From: Hyperoplus lanceolatus
Lineage: Eukaryota; Chordata; Actinopteri; Uranoscopiformes; Ammodytidae
DNA length: 64,000 bases
Direction: 5' to 3'
NCBI GenBank assembly: GCA_026929865.2
Contig: CM049400.1
Span: 28,071,501 to 28,135,500 of the forward strand
Below, one piece after another: positions 36,801 to 45,771 of the stretch. The translations under genes and the position numbers were made by a program. The notes beneath the pieces were generated by a model. That model was not told the origin of the DNA. It made no database searches and saw nothing but the letters and a program-made list of their open reading frames with translations. Each line of letters opens with the position of its first letter. Within the stretch, counting starts at the first letter, position 1.

Positions 36801-38069
36801 AACAAAATAACAACTTGACTTTTTTTTGTTTCACAAGAGACTACAGCCAGTTCATAACAGCATTAGCAGGGAGGTCACAGGAAGCGAAAATGGATTCTGC
36901 ACGCCTCCAAAACATAAGATGTGACATCAATAATAAAACAACAGATGATGCTGAGGTCTGCTTGTGATTCTAGAGCCTTTGGTCTGAGCTGTCAAGCAGG
37001 AGGAGCAGGGTGGCTTTCTGTGTCTGGCCAGGCAAACATTGAATAAGCAAATACTTCAAACCTGCTAGTCTACAAGTGAGTGACTGCTGCTGTGTGCATG
37101 CATCCAACGGGATGAGGTTAAGGTTTGACCGGCTTCACTCACGGGCAACAATGTGAAGAAAAATGGTTAGAATGTCAATGTGCACATATCCTACAACGTA
37201 GCACTGAAACAGGTGAAGTGGTCAAGTGGAGACTGTGAGAGATGTCCTTGCCTAGCCTCATTAAGCATACAAGTGGAAATTTAAAAGAAAACTTGACTTT
37301 ATAGTGAGTATTTTAATATTGAACTCATAATATCAAAACTATAGCTACAACACTTCAGTATGATTTCTTGTCTTGCAATGAGTCTGCACAAATACGGACC
37401 TTTTTTTATAACCTAGCTACTTTTTGGAATGTTTCCAACAACTACTCCATCCACAACAACAGGGAATGACTACTAGGCCATATCTGGCTATATAGAGGAG
37501 ATAACAGCGACCTTATCTGCCTGGTGGAGGTATGTTTATGGTCTTGGCCTCTCCATCACACGTTCCTTGTGATGTTTACACTGTGTAATGTAGGCAAATC
37601 AGCGAAGAAATGTGAGGAGAAAGGCTGCAACTGCTGCACGGTAGCCTATTGTTTATAATTGTTTATTATACACGTGAAGCCTTCCACATCATTGACAAAA
37701 GGGGGAAGAAAAAAATACTGGTGCTTGTTTACGCCTCGCGCTCATGCACTTCCAAAAAAAGGATGCTGTGCCGCTACGGTGCAAAAAGAAAAGATGGATG
37801 CATGCATACAGGTTATTATCCTACTAGCCTACTCACTCTGCGTAGCCGGTGGACCACGGCAGCCGCTTGGTCTCCTTGAGGATGAGGATGGGTCTCGCGA
37901 TGTGATCCGCGGAGCATTCGACCTCGTCCGGCGACAGTCCCAGGAACTCGGGTCTGCTGTACGGGTATTTGAGCGGAAGATCCGAGCCTCCAGAGTGATC
38001 CCCGTTGGAACCACCAGCCATCACGCCTCCCATAAAATTGGCCACGGCCGATTTCACCCGCGTGAGCAT
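8650..38069 (-). CDS. ppm1h: Protein phosphatase PPM1H, full coding region (10 exons)
   Basis: PPM1H is a PP2C-family Mg/Mn-dependent Ser/Thr phosphatase. Family knowledge: it sits on Golgi membranes through an N-terminal amphipathic helix and removes LRRK2-deposited phosphate from Rab8A, Rab10 and Rab35; p27 is another reported substrate. The ten exons (minus strand, 5' to 3') are 38069-37837, 29624-29459, 26796-26440, 20992-20880, 20721-20637, 20386-20268, 15178-15115, 12329-12222, 9532-9381 and 8797-8650. They sum to 1545 nt: 514 residues plus TAG, the length I recall for human PPM1H. PP2C motifs appear in order: NED (89-90 acidic pair), DGHAG (Asp148), GCTA/GDSR, TRGLGD, DGLWD (Asp437) and GDD (Asp498), so the metal-binding acidic residues are intact. 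The N-terminus MLTRVKSAVANFMGG is the membrane-binding helix. All introns are GT-AG except intron 9, which appears to be GC-AG. The gene is about 29 kb, tail-to-tail with mon2/let-7i and head-to-tail with avpr1a. Confidence 0.97.
8798..9380 (-). other. ppm1h: ppm1h intron 9 (GC-AG)
   Basis: 583 bp. Starts GCACGT and ends TATGTCAG. Exon 9 must end with two bases of Arg466 to keep frame with exon 10, which forces the GC donor. No other feature is seen. Confidence 0.8.
9381..9532 (-). CDS. ppm1h: ppm1h exon 9
   Basis: Residues 416-465 plus two bases of Arg466: VKVYPLAQCEHGADDVLVLG, TDGLWDVLSSQEVAEAVACF, LANCDPDDQH. It includes the metal-binding Asp437 in DGLWD. Acceptor CTCCAG at 9533. The phase-compatible donor is AG|GCACGT at 9380, a GC rather than GT donor. 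Confidence 0.95.
10461..10500. repeat. perfect 20-bp tandem duplication
   Basis: The 20-mer TTGTTTAGAGTAATTTGTGG occurs twice back to back (10461-10480 and 10481-10500) with no mismatch, in ppm1h intron 8. It looks like a recent slippage duplication. Confidence 0.95.
11737..12039 (+). mobile_element. candidate solo LTR (gypsy-like)
   Basis: A 303-bp unit begins TGTGACGG and ends GTTGTAACA (TG...CA). It is flanked by the 4-bp direct repeat GTGT (11733-11736 and 12040-12043). Inside are a TATA-like CCTATAAAGC near 11860 and an ATTAAA polyadenylation-like signal near 11962, in the order expected for an LTR. There is no adjacent internal retroelement sequence, so it would be a solo LTR, inserted antisense to ppm1h in intron 8. 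The short target duplication is weak evidence alone. Confidence 0.55.
12222..12329 (-). CDS. ppm1h: ppm1h exon 8
   Basis: Residues 380-415 in exactly 36 codons: ARVLATIGVTRGLGDHNLKV then HDSNIYIKPFLSCCPE. TRGLGDH is a hallmark PP2C motif. Acceptor TTTCAG at 12330; donor GAG|GTACGG at 12221. Confidence 0.97.
12330..15114 (-). other. ppm1h: ppm1h intron 7
   Basis: About 2.8 kb, GTAAGA...TTTCAG. The notable block is 13440-13960, which is GC- and GA-rich with several CpGs and unlike the AT-rich remainder. A short AT palindrome (13330-13360) and near-duplicate TATCGTATCCCTCT units (about 14333-14375) are also present. No exon is recognised. Confidence 0.85.
13440..13960. other. GC/GA-rich intronic island
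   Basis: Within intron 7, this block has GAGAGA-type purine runs (13545-13660). These are followed by CpG-containing GC-rich sequence (13665-13930) and CTGT repeats (13975-14000). Its composition differs sharply from the flanks. It could be an enhancer or alternative promoter, but no ORF or defined motif set proves that. Confidence 0.35.
15115..15178 (-). CDS. ppm1h: ppm1h exon 7
   Basis: A 64-nt microexon-like exon that completes Trp358 and encodes residues 359-379, AYKTIEDDDLKFPLIYGEGK plus K. Acceptor TGTGCAG at 15179; donor AAG|GTAAGA at 15114. It is too short for simple ORF detection; I identified it from the conserved peptide and the phase match on both sides. Confidence 0.95.
15188..15272. 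repeat. (GA)n/(CT)n microsatellite at the exon 7 splice acceptor
   Basis: An approximately 85-bp uninterrupted GA array on the plus strand. On the ppm1h transcript strand it reads (CT)n and ends about 8 bp before the exon 7 boundary, so it occupies the polypyrimidine-tract position. Confidence 0.97.
17211..17297. repeat. (CA)n microsatellite
   Basis: About 87 bp of uninterrupted CA followed by a short TCTCTC run, in ppm1h intron 6. Confidence 0.98.
20268..20386 (-). CDS. ppm1h: ppm1h exon 6
   Basis: Residues 319-357 plus two bases of Trp358: AYMQPHLLGNEFTHLEFPRR then VQRKEVGKRMLYRDFTMSG. Acceptor ATCAAAG at 20387; donor TG|GTGGGT at 20267. Intron 5, upstream, is 250 bp. Confidence 0.96.
20637..20721 (-). 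CDS. ppm1h: ppm1h exon 5
   Basis: Completes Arg290 and encodes residues 291-318, starting AIIIRAGEVIPMSTEFTPES and ending ERQRLQFL. 85 nt. Acceptor CTTTAG at 20722; donor CTG|GTAAGA at 20636. Intron 4, separating it from exon 4, is only 158 bp. Confidence 0.96.
20880..20992 (-). CDS. ppm1h: ppm1h exon 4
   Basis: Residues 253-289 plus two bases of Arg290: DVQIEKEKQVYNISGGCTAL then AVVYLLGKLYVGNAGDS. GCTA and NAGDSR are core PP2C strands. The length is 113 nt. Acceptor TATACAG at 20993; donor AG|GTGATG at 20879. Confidence 0.96.
21001..21021. repeat. (CA)n tract at the exon 4 splice acceptor
   Basis: A short AC array. On the ppm1h strand it is (GT)n, placed about 8-28 nt upstream of exon 4 just before TATACAG. 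Confidence 0.95.
21500..21720. promoter_or_regulatory. candidate conserved noncoding element with TAATTA motifs
   Basis: This intron 3 block has several homeodomain-type cores (GTTAATTAGC near 21539, ATTAATTAG near 21624, AATTAACC near 21640, GAATTAATCA near 21655) in complex, non-repetitive AT-rich sequence. The texture resembles vertebrate conserved noncoding elements, but conservation cannot be tested here. Confidence 0.3.
21989..22047. repeat. (TG)n microsatellite
   Basis: About 59 bp of uninterrupted TG in ppm1h intron 3. Confidence 0.97.
22408..22567. repeat. (TGAG)n tetranucleotide array with (TG)n tail
   Basis: About 119 bp of near-perfect TGAG units (22408-22526) run into a TG tract reaching about 22567. 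A complementary CTCA array occurs at 45326-45397. The long open frames across it are low-complexity artefacts. Confidence 0.97.
23768..23782 (-). promoter_or_regulatory. CTCF-like binding motif
   Basis: Read on the minus strand, CCAGTAGATGGCAGT fits every position of the CTCF core CCASYAGRKGGCRSY. It lies in ppm1h intron 3. CTCF sites anchor chromatin loops and insulators. A single motif match is suggestive only, and the same core also occurs inside some fish repeats. Confidence 0.4.
26440..26796 (-). CDS. ppm1h: ppm1h exon 3
   Basis: Residues 134-252, the largest exon at exactly 119 codons. It begins EGCEDLTLHYWALFDGHAGS, placing the PP2C metal-binding DGHAG motif at 148-152. The PTCLGEEP and RAASLRGAAGAPGSPSTPPT linker with FFTEKK follows, which belongs to the PPM1H/J/M subfamily-specific region. 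Acceptor TTCAG at 26797; donor ATG|GTAAGA at 26439. Confidence 0.97.
26797..29458 (-). other. ppm1h: ppm1h intron 2
   Basis: About 2.7 kb, GTGAGT...TTCAG. It contains a compound (CA)n tract at about 29191-29250. The segment at 27410-27475 resembles the terminal part of fish DNA-transposon repeats (an AACCACTGG-type end). No exon is recognised. Confidence 0.8.
29191..29250. repeat. compound (CA)n tract
   Basis: CA repeats interrupted by CATACACA and CATCCACA units, in ppm1h intron 2. Confidence 0.93.
29459..29624 (-). CDS. ppm1h: ppm1h exon 2
   Basis: Completes Glu78 and encodes residues 79-133, from VINAGKSALNEDQACCEVLV to GDGLAVREHL. It carries the catalytic-core acidic pair E89-D90 and a basic RRRSSLPNG segment that looks like a phospho-regulatory linker. 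Acceptor CTATAG at 29625; donor CTG|GTGAGT at 29458. Confidence 0.96.
30708..30802. repeat. (TG)n microsatellite
   Basis: About 95 bp of uninterrupted TG in ppm1h intron 1. Confidence 0.98.
31425..31469. repeat. imperfect inverted repeat
   Basis: The arm TTTGAAACCAATATATTCAG (from 31425) is followed almost immediately by its near reverse complement GTGAATACATTGGTTTCAAA (to 31469), with few mismatches. A diverged direct copy, TTTGAATTCAATGTATTCAG, follows at about 31501. It could be a small foldback or MITE relic. Confidence 0.7.
34440..34566 (+). mobile_element. interspersed repeat 3' tail (LINE-derived, probable)
   Basis: The end contains TTTGTGATATTGGGCTGTAT followed by AAATAAAACTGACTTGAT, a phrase I recognise as a common teleost retroelement 3' tail. 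A reverse-orientation copy with TTGTGATATTGGGCC is found near 56435-56490, so the unit recurs within this window. Family assignment is from memory. Confidence 0.55.
36322..36421 (-). mobile_element. LINE 3'-end fragment
   Basis: An (ATCA)n start is followed by TATTTATATAGCACCTTTCA and CAAATTGCTTTACATTG, the reverse complement of a widespread fish LINE 3' end. The larger LINE at 50.7-52.2 kb ends with a related CAAAGTGCTTTATAG. It is a short truncated copy in ppm1h intron 1. Confidence 0.6.
37837..38069 (-). CDS. ppm1h: ppm1h exon 1 coding part
   Basis: Residues 1-77 plus two bases of Glu78. The ATG at 38069-38067 has a good context (A at -3) and starts MLTRVKSAVANFMGG, the conserved amphipathic N-terminus. 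It continues to RPEFLGLSPDEVECSADHIA and ARPILILKETKRLPW. The donor is GA|GTGAGT at 37836. An out-of-frame upstream ATG at 38203 opens a 49-residue frame that ends inside this exon. Confidence 0.96.
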
Positions 38070-38203
38070 TGTGGTGGTGGTGCTCCTGCTGCAGCGGAGT
38101 CAATGGGTCCAGGCAATGCGAGTGTGTGAGTTCCCCGGCGCCCGAGACGTCCACTGCTTCTCGGCGTCAAAGGAGAAGACACACGGCGGTCGTAAAAACT
38201 CAT
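38054..38203 (-). other. upstream ORF overlapping the ppm1h start
   Basis: On the minus strand an ATG at 38203-38201 opens 49 codons and stops at TGA 38056-38054. It therefore overlaps the ppm1h initiator at 38069 by 16 nt in a different frame. Its own start context is weak (T at -3). It would matter only if transcription begins upstream of 38203, which is not visible from sequence. I assign no protein function. Confidence 0.35.
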
Positions 38204-38350
38204 TCAGCCCCAGCCAGCCAGACAGTGCTCCCTCGGTGAAGGCGGAAATAAAAAGCAACACACTCACACACTGAGCAGAGGCAGAGCAGGCAGGTCATGT
38301 GACGAACCGGTTGTTGCTGCTGGTGGATTTGGTCCGTCTCACTGGCATCT
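38070..38350 (-). promoter_or_regulatory. ppm1h: ppm1h 5' UTR / proximal promoter region (probable)
   Basis: The sequence upstream of the ppm1h ATG is relatively CpG-rich, with a GCTGCAGCAGGAGCACC-like leader and no TATA box seen. This is compatible with a broad CpG-type promoter. The transcription start is not identifiable. Confidence 0.4.
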
Positions 38351-40980
38351 CAGGGGCCACTCACACTAGGGCCGCGGCCCCGTGCCAAAGCTCATTAGCA
38401 TACTAAAGTCTAGAACGTTTGGCTAGTGTGACCACACCATCCGTATTCCAGCACGGAACAGCCCCTTGGCCACGGCACACCTGGGAGAGGTGTGCCGTGG
38501 CCAAAGTACAGATGCTAATGAGATGACACGGGCACAAGCAAGCGCACAAGCAAGCGCACATGCGGAGTTCCTGACGTGAATTTATTAAGGATGCGCATAG
38601 TCCTTTAACGCCCGCTGCCTTACTAGTCGGCACCAGAATTGCCCACCACTTGGACTTGTAGCTACATAAAATGTGTGAGAATTAACGTGTGTGTAGGCCT
38701 AGGTGTGGGCTAATAAAAGAGGGAGAGAGCTAAATAGGTGAGCGCAGAAAGCAAAGCAAAAAGGTTTTCGTGTTTACTCACGTTCGTCAGATGATTTTTT
38801 TCTTTTTCCTTCCGTCATCTGTCAACGGGACTCCGCGGCCCGGTGATAAGGAAACAGTAGCCTACACTAAGGTTTAACAAGAAACTTTATAAAGACACTT
38901 AAAAAAACGATCTCTGCCCATACAAAAAGTTCTGAATTGGATTTGATGGAGCGATGTGTGTGTATAAAACCATTCGGTACGTATGGTCTGATGACGGGCC
39001 GTTATATTAATAATAAACAGCGTGCTGCACAAATATGAGACTGTCCACCGCGACCTATTACGTCAAGGCTACATTTAAAAAAAAACAATAGCTTAAGGAT
39101 TCTCGTTGCTCTAATGTGGAAGTGGAATATATGATGCAAATTTGTCTGGATGAAAATATTCACAAACAGTCGTATAGCCTACAAGTAGGCCTAGACAACG
39201 CTCCAAATCCTAAACGCGCACGGTGACGTTGGCAAGGTGCAATCGTGCCCATGCCACAAGCAGTGTGAGCACGGGCCTGGAGGAGGGGAGTGGGGAGTTG
39301 GGGAGTGGCGTGCATAGACATTTTGGGGGGCAGGTGCTCATTGCAAAAAAAAAAGGCACAATATAGTCTATCGATGAATGACCAAATCATGTTAAGGGTA
39401 CTTGTACAAAATCCCCCCTTGGCCTAATGCCTTTTAATACCCGGCCACACATAGAGTGTTTCTCAAAGGAATTTGGGAGACTGTGTTTGGGACCCTGGAC
39501 CTTTTAAAGTAAAATTCATCATTCAGGTGCACTTTGAGAAGAAAGCTAAGGCTAAATCACCTGTGTCAATGTGGGCTATTCAGTACTATTTTCTGGAATA
39601 ATTTGGAGACACAGAATTACCAAAAAGCAGAAAGAAAGAATGTACATGTTTGAAAAAAAAACAGTCAGCTTCGGATTTTTTTAAATAATCCCTTATCCCG
39701 AATTCTCTCTTTGAAGTCTTTGTGAGGCTCCTGATCTCTGTACTAATAATATCCTATTAAGGTAAATACAAGAATACTGCAAGTCTTGTAACATATAAAT
39801 AACTTATGGTTGGGACAAAATAATATAATTAGCTTATATAGCTTCATGACTGATTTAGTACCACCAACCCACTTTGCGTAGTTAAAATACAATGTGTGGG
39901 CAGCTTTTAAGATATTTAAATAACATTTGAGGAACAGTTAAAATCTGAGCTTTAAAAGGCCCTGAACAGTTAACATGACTCTGGTCTTGACTCTGACCTT
40001 TCATCTTCATCTTCCTCCTTGCTGCTGGTGGATGCTTTCATCCAGGAGAGCAGAGAGCAGCTCCCCTGGGCTGCCTGCTGGCTCCCTTTGTTTTTCCTTT
40101 TTTAACCTCTCCTTTCTAGGCATTATACTGCAATTTGTAAATAAAAGAGACCAACCATATAAAATAAGACTGCTTGGTTACATTACAACCAGACACAAGG
40201 CTACTTTTTCTGCAGACAATTGGGAATTGCCTGTTTGTAATTTAGCAAATAAATTACTGCATGTGTTAATTATATAGCCTAAAGTAAACCTAAACAACAC
40301 TAAATATTCAGCATACTGATAGATTCACATGCTGTACCAATGACAAACTCCGCCAACATTAGTTGTGTTCATCACATCATATCTATTTGTTGGGGGGGGC
40401 TAGCTTGTTAAACAGGACAGTCGGCTAATTTATGCTCAGCTGTGTGGCTCTGCATGATAGAGGCTACTTTAAAACAGAGACAAATAAATGTTAAAAGTTA
40501 TAGCTTGGCAACTGAGGCTTAGGGGGCAAACAATACACGCTTGACTCCATTCAATGTATGTGTTACCTCGCTGGTGGGGCAGGGCAGGCCGGGGAGTAGG
40601 TGTGTGTGTGTGTGTGTGTGTGTGCAGCAGCTGTGAACTGCTGCTGCAATGCGCCTCCGTTTGTGTCCACTCTGCGTGTTCACGTTGACAAAGGAAGTGT
40701 GTGCGGAGGAGGAGGGGGGGGGGGGGCATATTATTTATTGGGGCATTATTGTCAAACGTTTTTAATCGTTGAGCATTTATAGATGATAATGTCGGCATGG
40801 GCCACATACACTGTAAAACAAAAAAAACAAAACAATTTTTTTTTTCAAAAGGGCACTTGATTGGGTCAGGGGAAAAGGGCATGTGCTTCAGCACCACTTC
40901 AGGTCTACCTGTGCACGCCACTGGTGCTGAATCTTCCTGCAGCACGGAACAGGCCAACGGCACTAGTGTGAGTGGGCCCT
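38351..40980. mobile_element. candidate DNA-transposon composite with nested inverted repeats
   Basis: The outer inverted pair is AGGGGCCACTCACACTAGGG (38352-38371) against the reverse complement of 40961-40980, AGGGCCCACTCACACTAGTG, with 2 mismatches in 20. Inside lies a second inverted pair: AGTGGCGTGCATAG (39304-39317) versus the complement of 40909-40922, with 1 mismatch in 14. Further palindromic material lies at 38381-38533. The C-AGCACGGAACAG phrase is also duplicated (38449-38461 and 40940-40951). No transposase ORF is visible and I could not find a clean target duplication. This could be one non-autonomous element invaded by others, or several diverged MITEs. Confidence 0.45.
38466..38504. 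repeat. perfect 17-bp hairpin
   Basis: TTGGCCACGGCACACCT is followed by a 5-nt loop GGGAG and its exact reverse complement. It lies within the inverted-repeat-rich area upstream of ppm1h. Confidence 0.95.
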
Positions 40981-41907
40981 CAGAGAGCAGCTTAATGTCG
41001 CCACCAGTGCCTGAGGTCAAAGGTGCGTAATCCCGGGGTGAGGGTTACCCTTGGCTACTCCCTGGGCAAGGTGCAGGTCAACTCAGGATGCTGTCACCAA
41101 AGGGTCCACTCATACTCTGAAAAGTTGGCACTCATCCATCCACATAATGGCCTTCTTTTTTTATCACCATCCTAGCCTACACCACATGAGAGCACATTCT
41201 AACATATAAGGCTAATCACAATTGCGGTTTATATTTAGTAGCCTATATTTATAATATCTTCTCCTGGACAGGTTGACATAATGACATTGTTGGTTTTACT
41301 TCCTGGTTTTTTTGGAGGGGGGGATGGGGGGTTCCCACACTGCTGTCTGTGAAAATCATAATATTTACTGGAAAAATCCCCCAATTTGTTTCCTGGTATG
41401 CTTCCCTTTGTCACAAACTGAGCTTGACTTGCTCAGACGACCATACACCATTGTCATTATATTATAGCCAATAAGGAAATGTTTCATATTTTACAAGGTC
41501 TTTGGGTTTGATATGTATAGGCTATTGCCATGTTTTAAAGCAATAGCCTCTCTGAGATCCATTTAATGCGCCATATCCTGAAACATGTTATCAGTCCCAA
41601 ATCTGGTTCATAAGCAATTTTCATAAAAGATTTGAAAAGTCATCAAGTATCAAACTGATAAAACAATGATGATTGTTTGTTATATCAGCTCTTGGAAAGG
41701 GGGTTTGGTGTCTTCAGGCCACAAAACAGAGCAATAGTGTTACACCCAAAACGTACATTGTTAACACTGTCCATTGGATTCAACCCTGATTCTTTTGAAG
41801 GTCACAACCCCTGACAACTATATCAATAATCAAATAATCAAAATGACTTTGAATTATTATTCACGCTTCAATATAAAAATAAAAGGGAAATAGGTCACAC
41901 GCCCACA

Positions 41908-41909
<2 letters not shown>

Positions 41910-41973
<64 letters not shown>

Positions 41974-41995
41974 CTCTCTCTCGTGCTCTCTCTCT
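41910..41995. repeat. (CA)n then (CT)n compound microsatellite
   Basis: About 60 bp of CA (41910-41970) run into TCTCTCTC blocks with a CGTG interruption. Confidence 0.96.
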
Positions 41996-43759
41996 CTCAC
42001 ACACAAACACACACACAAACCCAAACACAGGAAGACAGTGTGAGTGCAGTCAGCTGACTTTGGCATGCTCTCCGTAGTATTGTACCTGATAAAACATCCA
42101 TTGTAAATAAGAGAAGCTGACAACCAAGACTGTAACTGAAAAAGAAACCAAATAACCCTCACTTCATAACAATAACGTCATAGTGCATTTCAAACACTGC
42201 AGATTGCAATTTCAATTTTGCACATTGAGCTACAGTTGTGCCCACTGTGGGTTAGCAATCAAAAAAAACTGTAATAGCCAAGTGCAATAAAATACTTGAA
42301 TCAAATATTTAAAAAGATAAAATAAAATACATATAGTGTAGATACATTGATCAAATAAATAAATAAATACTAAAATAAATGACAATAAATAAAATCAAGA
42401 AAAAAACATACAAATATATATATATTTAAATATCATTTCAGAAGAGTTCTGAGACATGGTACTGAGTGTAGCAGCCTTTATTCCCTCCAACTGAGTTCAC
42501 TGTATTGTTCAAGCCAACTCTGTAATGAGTTCAGCATAGAGGAAAAAACAGAGGTGTTACACAATAATTCACATTCACAAGCTCTTACCGCAAATATGAC
42601 ACTTCTGGCAAAGTCAATATCACGTGTCACACGCTGTCGTTACTTTTGGTATTAATTTCTTTCCAAATTCTTTCTCTTTTTTTCAGTTAGTTATGGCCTG
42701 TGAGTTGGCTTTAAATCTGCCAACCCACCAGGATGTATGTGTCAAGACTTCATGAACTCACACTTAGCTGCATTTTGGAGAAGTCAACCTCCCACAATGA
42801 TCTGTTATACAAAGCCACAGTTTTGCGGAAACTAGCCAACCCACAACAACATCAGAGTCACAGGCTTTTTCCTCTGCACACTGTCCGACAGTGTTAAAAG
42901 GTGGAGTTAAAAATGAGGACAGTCTGAGAACTTCTCTTAACACTCATCTTGTAATGGGGGCTGTCACAAATTGGCACTGTTACGACGCCTCTGTCAAATC
43001 CATTCAGTCCCAAAGGTTCCCTGGGAAATGTTGCCAGTTGGACGAAATCCGCTTCCAACAACCCCTTAAGTCAAATTTTGCTCATGCTCAGTGAAAGTTG
43101 GCAGGCGTCAGATAGGCCTTATAAATAAAAGTGCACATGTTTAGTGTCATAAGAATGACTGATTCAAGACACTGTCTGTCGTGATGATCTTTGTAAGGTT
43201 TTACTTGACTTTTATTTACAATCTCTCCTCTTCCTCGTATCAGCCTGTTTCAATTCAGTTCTGTTCTTTCTCATACTTCTCTAGTTACAAACACCTATTT
43301 GCTTAAGTCTCTTAAGTCAAGCATGGCCAGGTTAACCTGTTTCTTTGCCCAAAGGTAAAAGGTGTTAGCCCATACTGTGAGGAAACGGTAGATTTCAGTC
43401 CTGTGAGTCCACGGAATCTTTCGCCTCCGTGAGTTTGGTGACTGATTTCCTCACTGCAATCAGGTGTGTGTACACTGATTGGCTGATTGAACCCAGGTGT
43501 GAAGAGATTATATATGCCCCTTGACCCTATACTTGACCCTTGTCATTTACCTGTCTCATCGTTTGTTATTCTCTGCTGCTCAGTGAGAGTTCCAAGTAAA
43601 CGGCTGGTAAAGGTTTTTCATTGTAAAACCCATGCTACATTTATTGTTAATGAAATTTAAAAATATTCACGCTTAATCTAAATGTACCACAGTTCTTTAT
43701 AGTATATTTCGGACTGTCAGCACTGTCAGGAAAATATTGTGGTCTTGATCAAATATTTA

Positions 43760-43814
43760 AAAAGTAAACACTGACTCAAGCAATGCTTGCTTGCTTGAGT
43801 CAGTGTTTACTTTT
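43760..43814. repeat. perfect 24-bp inverted repeat (hairpin)
   Basis: The left arm is 43760-43783 and contains AGTAAACACTGACTCAAGCA. The loop TGCTTGC is 43784-43790. The right arm 43791-43814 is its exact reverse complement. A perfect 24-bp stem with a 7-nt loop is far beyond chance at one locus and implies recent origin or selection. No flanking transposon ends are evident. Confidence 0.96.
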
Positions 43815-45186
43815 ATGCTTGCTAAGATATGAAACCCTGATCCTGGTATCAACGTCATACGCTTTGCGCTATACCTAACCCATCCAAGCATCCAACAACC
43901 ACCTCTCTATTTCTCCAACTATCTCTTCTTTTCATTTTAAAGTTTCACAAAAAATGTACCATCCAGTATTTAACCAGAAATAACATTTCACATATCTAAT
44001 GTTAAAAGGTTTCACAGGTGAAATGTCTCATAAACCATACATGTTCATAAAGTATGGGAACTGATCACTTATGAATGCACAAATCATGCATATTCGAATA
44101 TGTGAGTCTTTCCACGTGGAATTGGGCGCCATGCGTGATACACGGTGAAACGTATTTTGCATGTGCTGTTTTTGCAAGGGGCTGAAGATGATTGTTTCTG
44201 ACAGTTGACAGCAGGGGGCCCTATGATGATTATATTGTAGAACCCTAATATATATTCACAGACACCATTGTAACTTTATTATCAATCTTTAGAAGTTTTC
44301 ATGTCCATTAAAACTGTGAGCTTAGTCTCCGGAGTGGATGAATGAACTCCAATAAAATTGTGGGGTTGCCAAATTGGCAGACTGTAGCCAATCAATAATT
44401 CATACGGTTGCCAACAAAGAGCTCCAAGGACATCATTTCATGTGTTTCATGGTAGATTTATATACAATCTGATGTGCTGACAAAACTATGTGCATGTTAT
44501 CAATTACTAATTGGAAACATGCTGATTTTAAACATATGTTAGCATTAATATCAGAATACATTTGAAGCAAGAATTAATTTGTTAATCTTAGACATTTCGT
44601 ACAATGTCCAGAGCTTGTTGAGGTCCCAAAGTGGAAAACCTTTCTAGAAAATGAAGGCAGTTATAGTAGCATTTTATTGTACATAGATTTTAAAATGAGA
44701 TCATAACATGTGCATCTAATGTTTGGGTGTCCACATTGCTGCATGTTTGGTGTACATGTGTGGTACTGTGGAGCCATAAGTGAGGCTACAAATGACATCG
44801 GATGAAAACCAAAATGAGTCATAAAAGTGTAAGACAATTCTGTAAAATATAACCAAATCAATTCAGGGTCACCTTTCCTTTCAGAGACACATTGTGTAAT
44901 AAATACCTGAAAGCTCTCAAAATATATTGTTTCATAACGATCACAGTTTACAGTGTGAAGCCCTTGTCAGTGCACACACCCTATTAATGTGAGAGTACGC
45001 CATGATCTGTCATATAATGTTTAATGATAACTGCGAGTGGAAGGCCTCCAAGTGATCTGAAGACAATAGGAAGCACCTTAAAAATCACTACTGGTAAAAT
45101 ACATCATTTATCAAGAGGTTTCTAATTTTTTTTGTCCTCCTATTGCACATCGTCACCCTCCAGCTCTGTGTCTGTTTTGGTCATCA

Positions 45187-45188
<2 letters not shown>

Positions 45189-45268
<80 letters not shown>
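45189..45268. repeat. (TG)n microsatellite
   Basis: About 80 bp of uninterrupted TG. Confidence 0.98.
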
Positions 45269-45325
45269 TTGGGTTTGTAATCAGCGTTCCAGTCCATCCA
45301 CTGATGGAAACATACTGCCGCCTAC

Positions 45326-45397
45326 ACACTCACTCACTCACTCACTCACTCACTCACTCACTCACTCACTCACTCACTCACTCACTCACTCACTCAC
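45326..45397. repeat. (CTCA)n tetranucleotide array
   Basis: About 72 bp of near-perfect CTCA units, the complement of the TGAG array at 22408-22526. It again lies close to a long (TG)n tract. Confidence 0.97.
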
Positions 45398-45771
45398 ACT
45401 CATAGCAGAGGATCATCTGGTTGTTATGAGACAGAGACACAGTTCACCGTGTCATCATCATGTCAGCACAGCATGCATCCGCTAATGTGAAATACTGACA
45501 TGCTGGATACAATGCAGTGATCACACTCATAAGAGTGGTTGTTCTCAGACAATTGTAAAATGCAGAAGTACCTAAGATACTTCATCTACCCTTTTTTAAG
45601 TAGTAGTTTTAGTATTAGTACTTTGACTCTGTGACTCACTATTTTCCGATGCATTTGCACATTTTCTAAGCTTTTGTGGGCAGCATGTTTTCAACTCTTA
45701 CCAGCAGATGACACCAGTGTACTGACCATCTTTCAGGGTTAACCTCATATGGCCACTATTTTGTAAAAACA

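Larger units (their letters stand above)
29625..37836 (-). other. ppm1h: ppm1h intron 1
   Basis: About 8.2 kb, GTGAGT...CTATAG. It holds a long (TG)n array at 30708-30802, an imperfect inverted repeat at 31425-31469, AT-rich blocks with homeodomain-like TAATTA/ATTA motifs (about 31990-32080 and 35160-35545), repeat tails at 34440-34566 and 36322-36421, and a dispersed-repeat block near 35.7 kb. No exon or nested gene is recognised. Confidence 0.85.

Noticed and set aside
37816..38154. Longer alternative frame over ppm1h exon 1 starting upstream
   Set aside because: It begins at GTG and is out of frame with the conserved PPM1H N-terminus. The MLTRVKSAVANF frame is clearly the real one.
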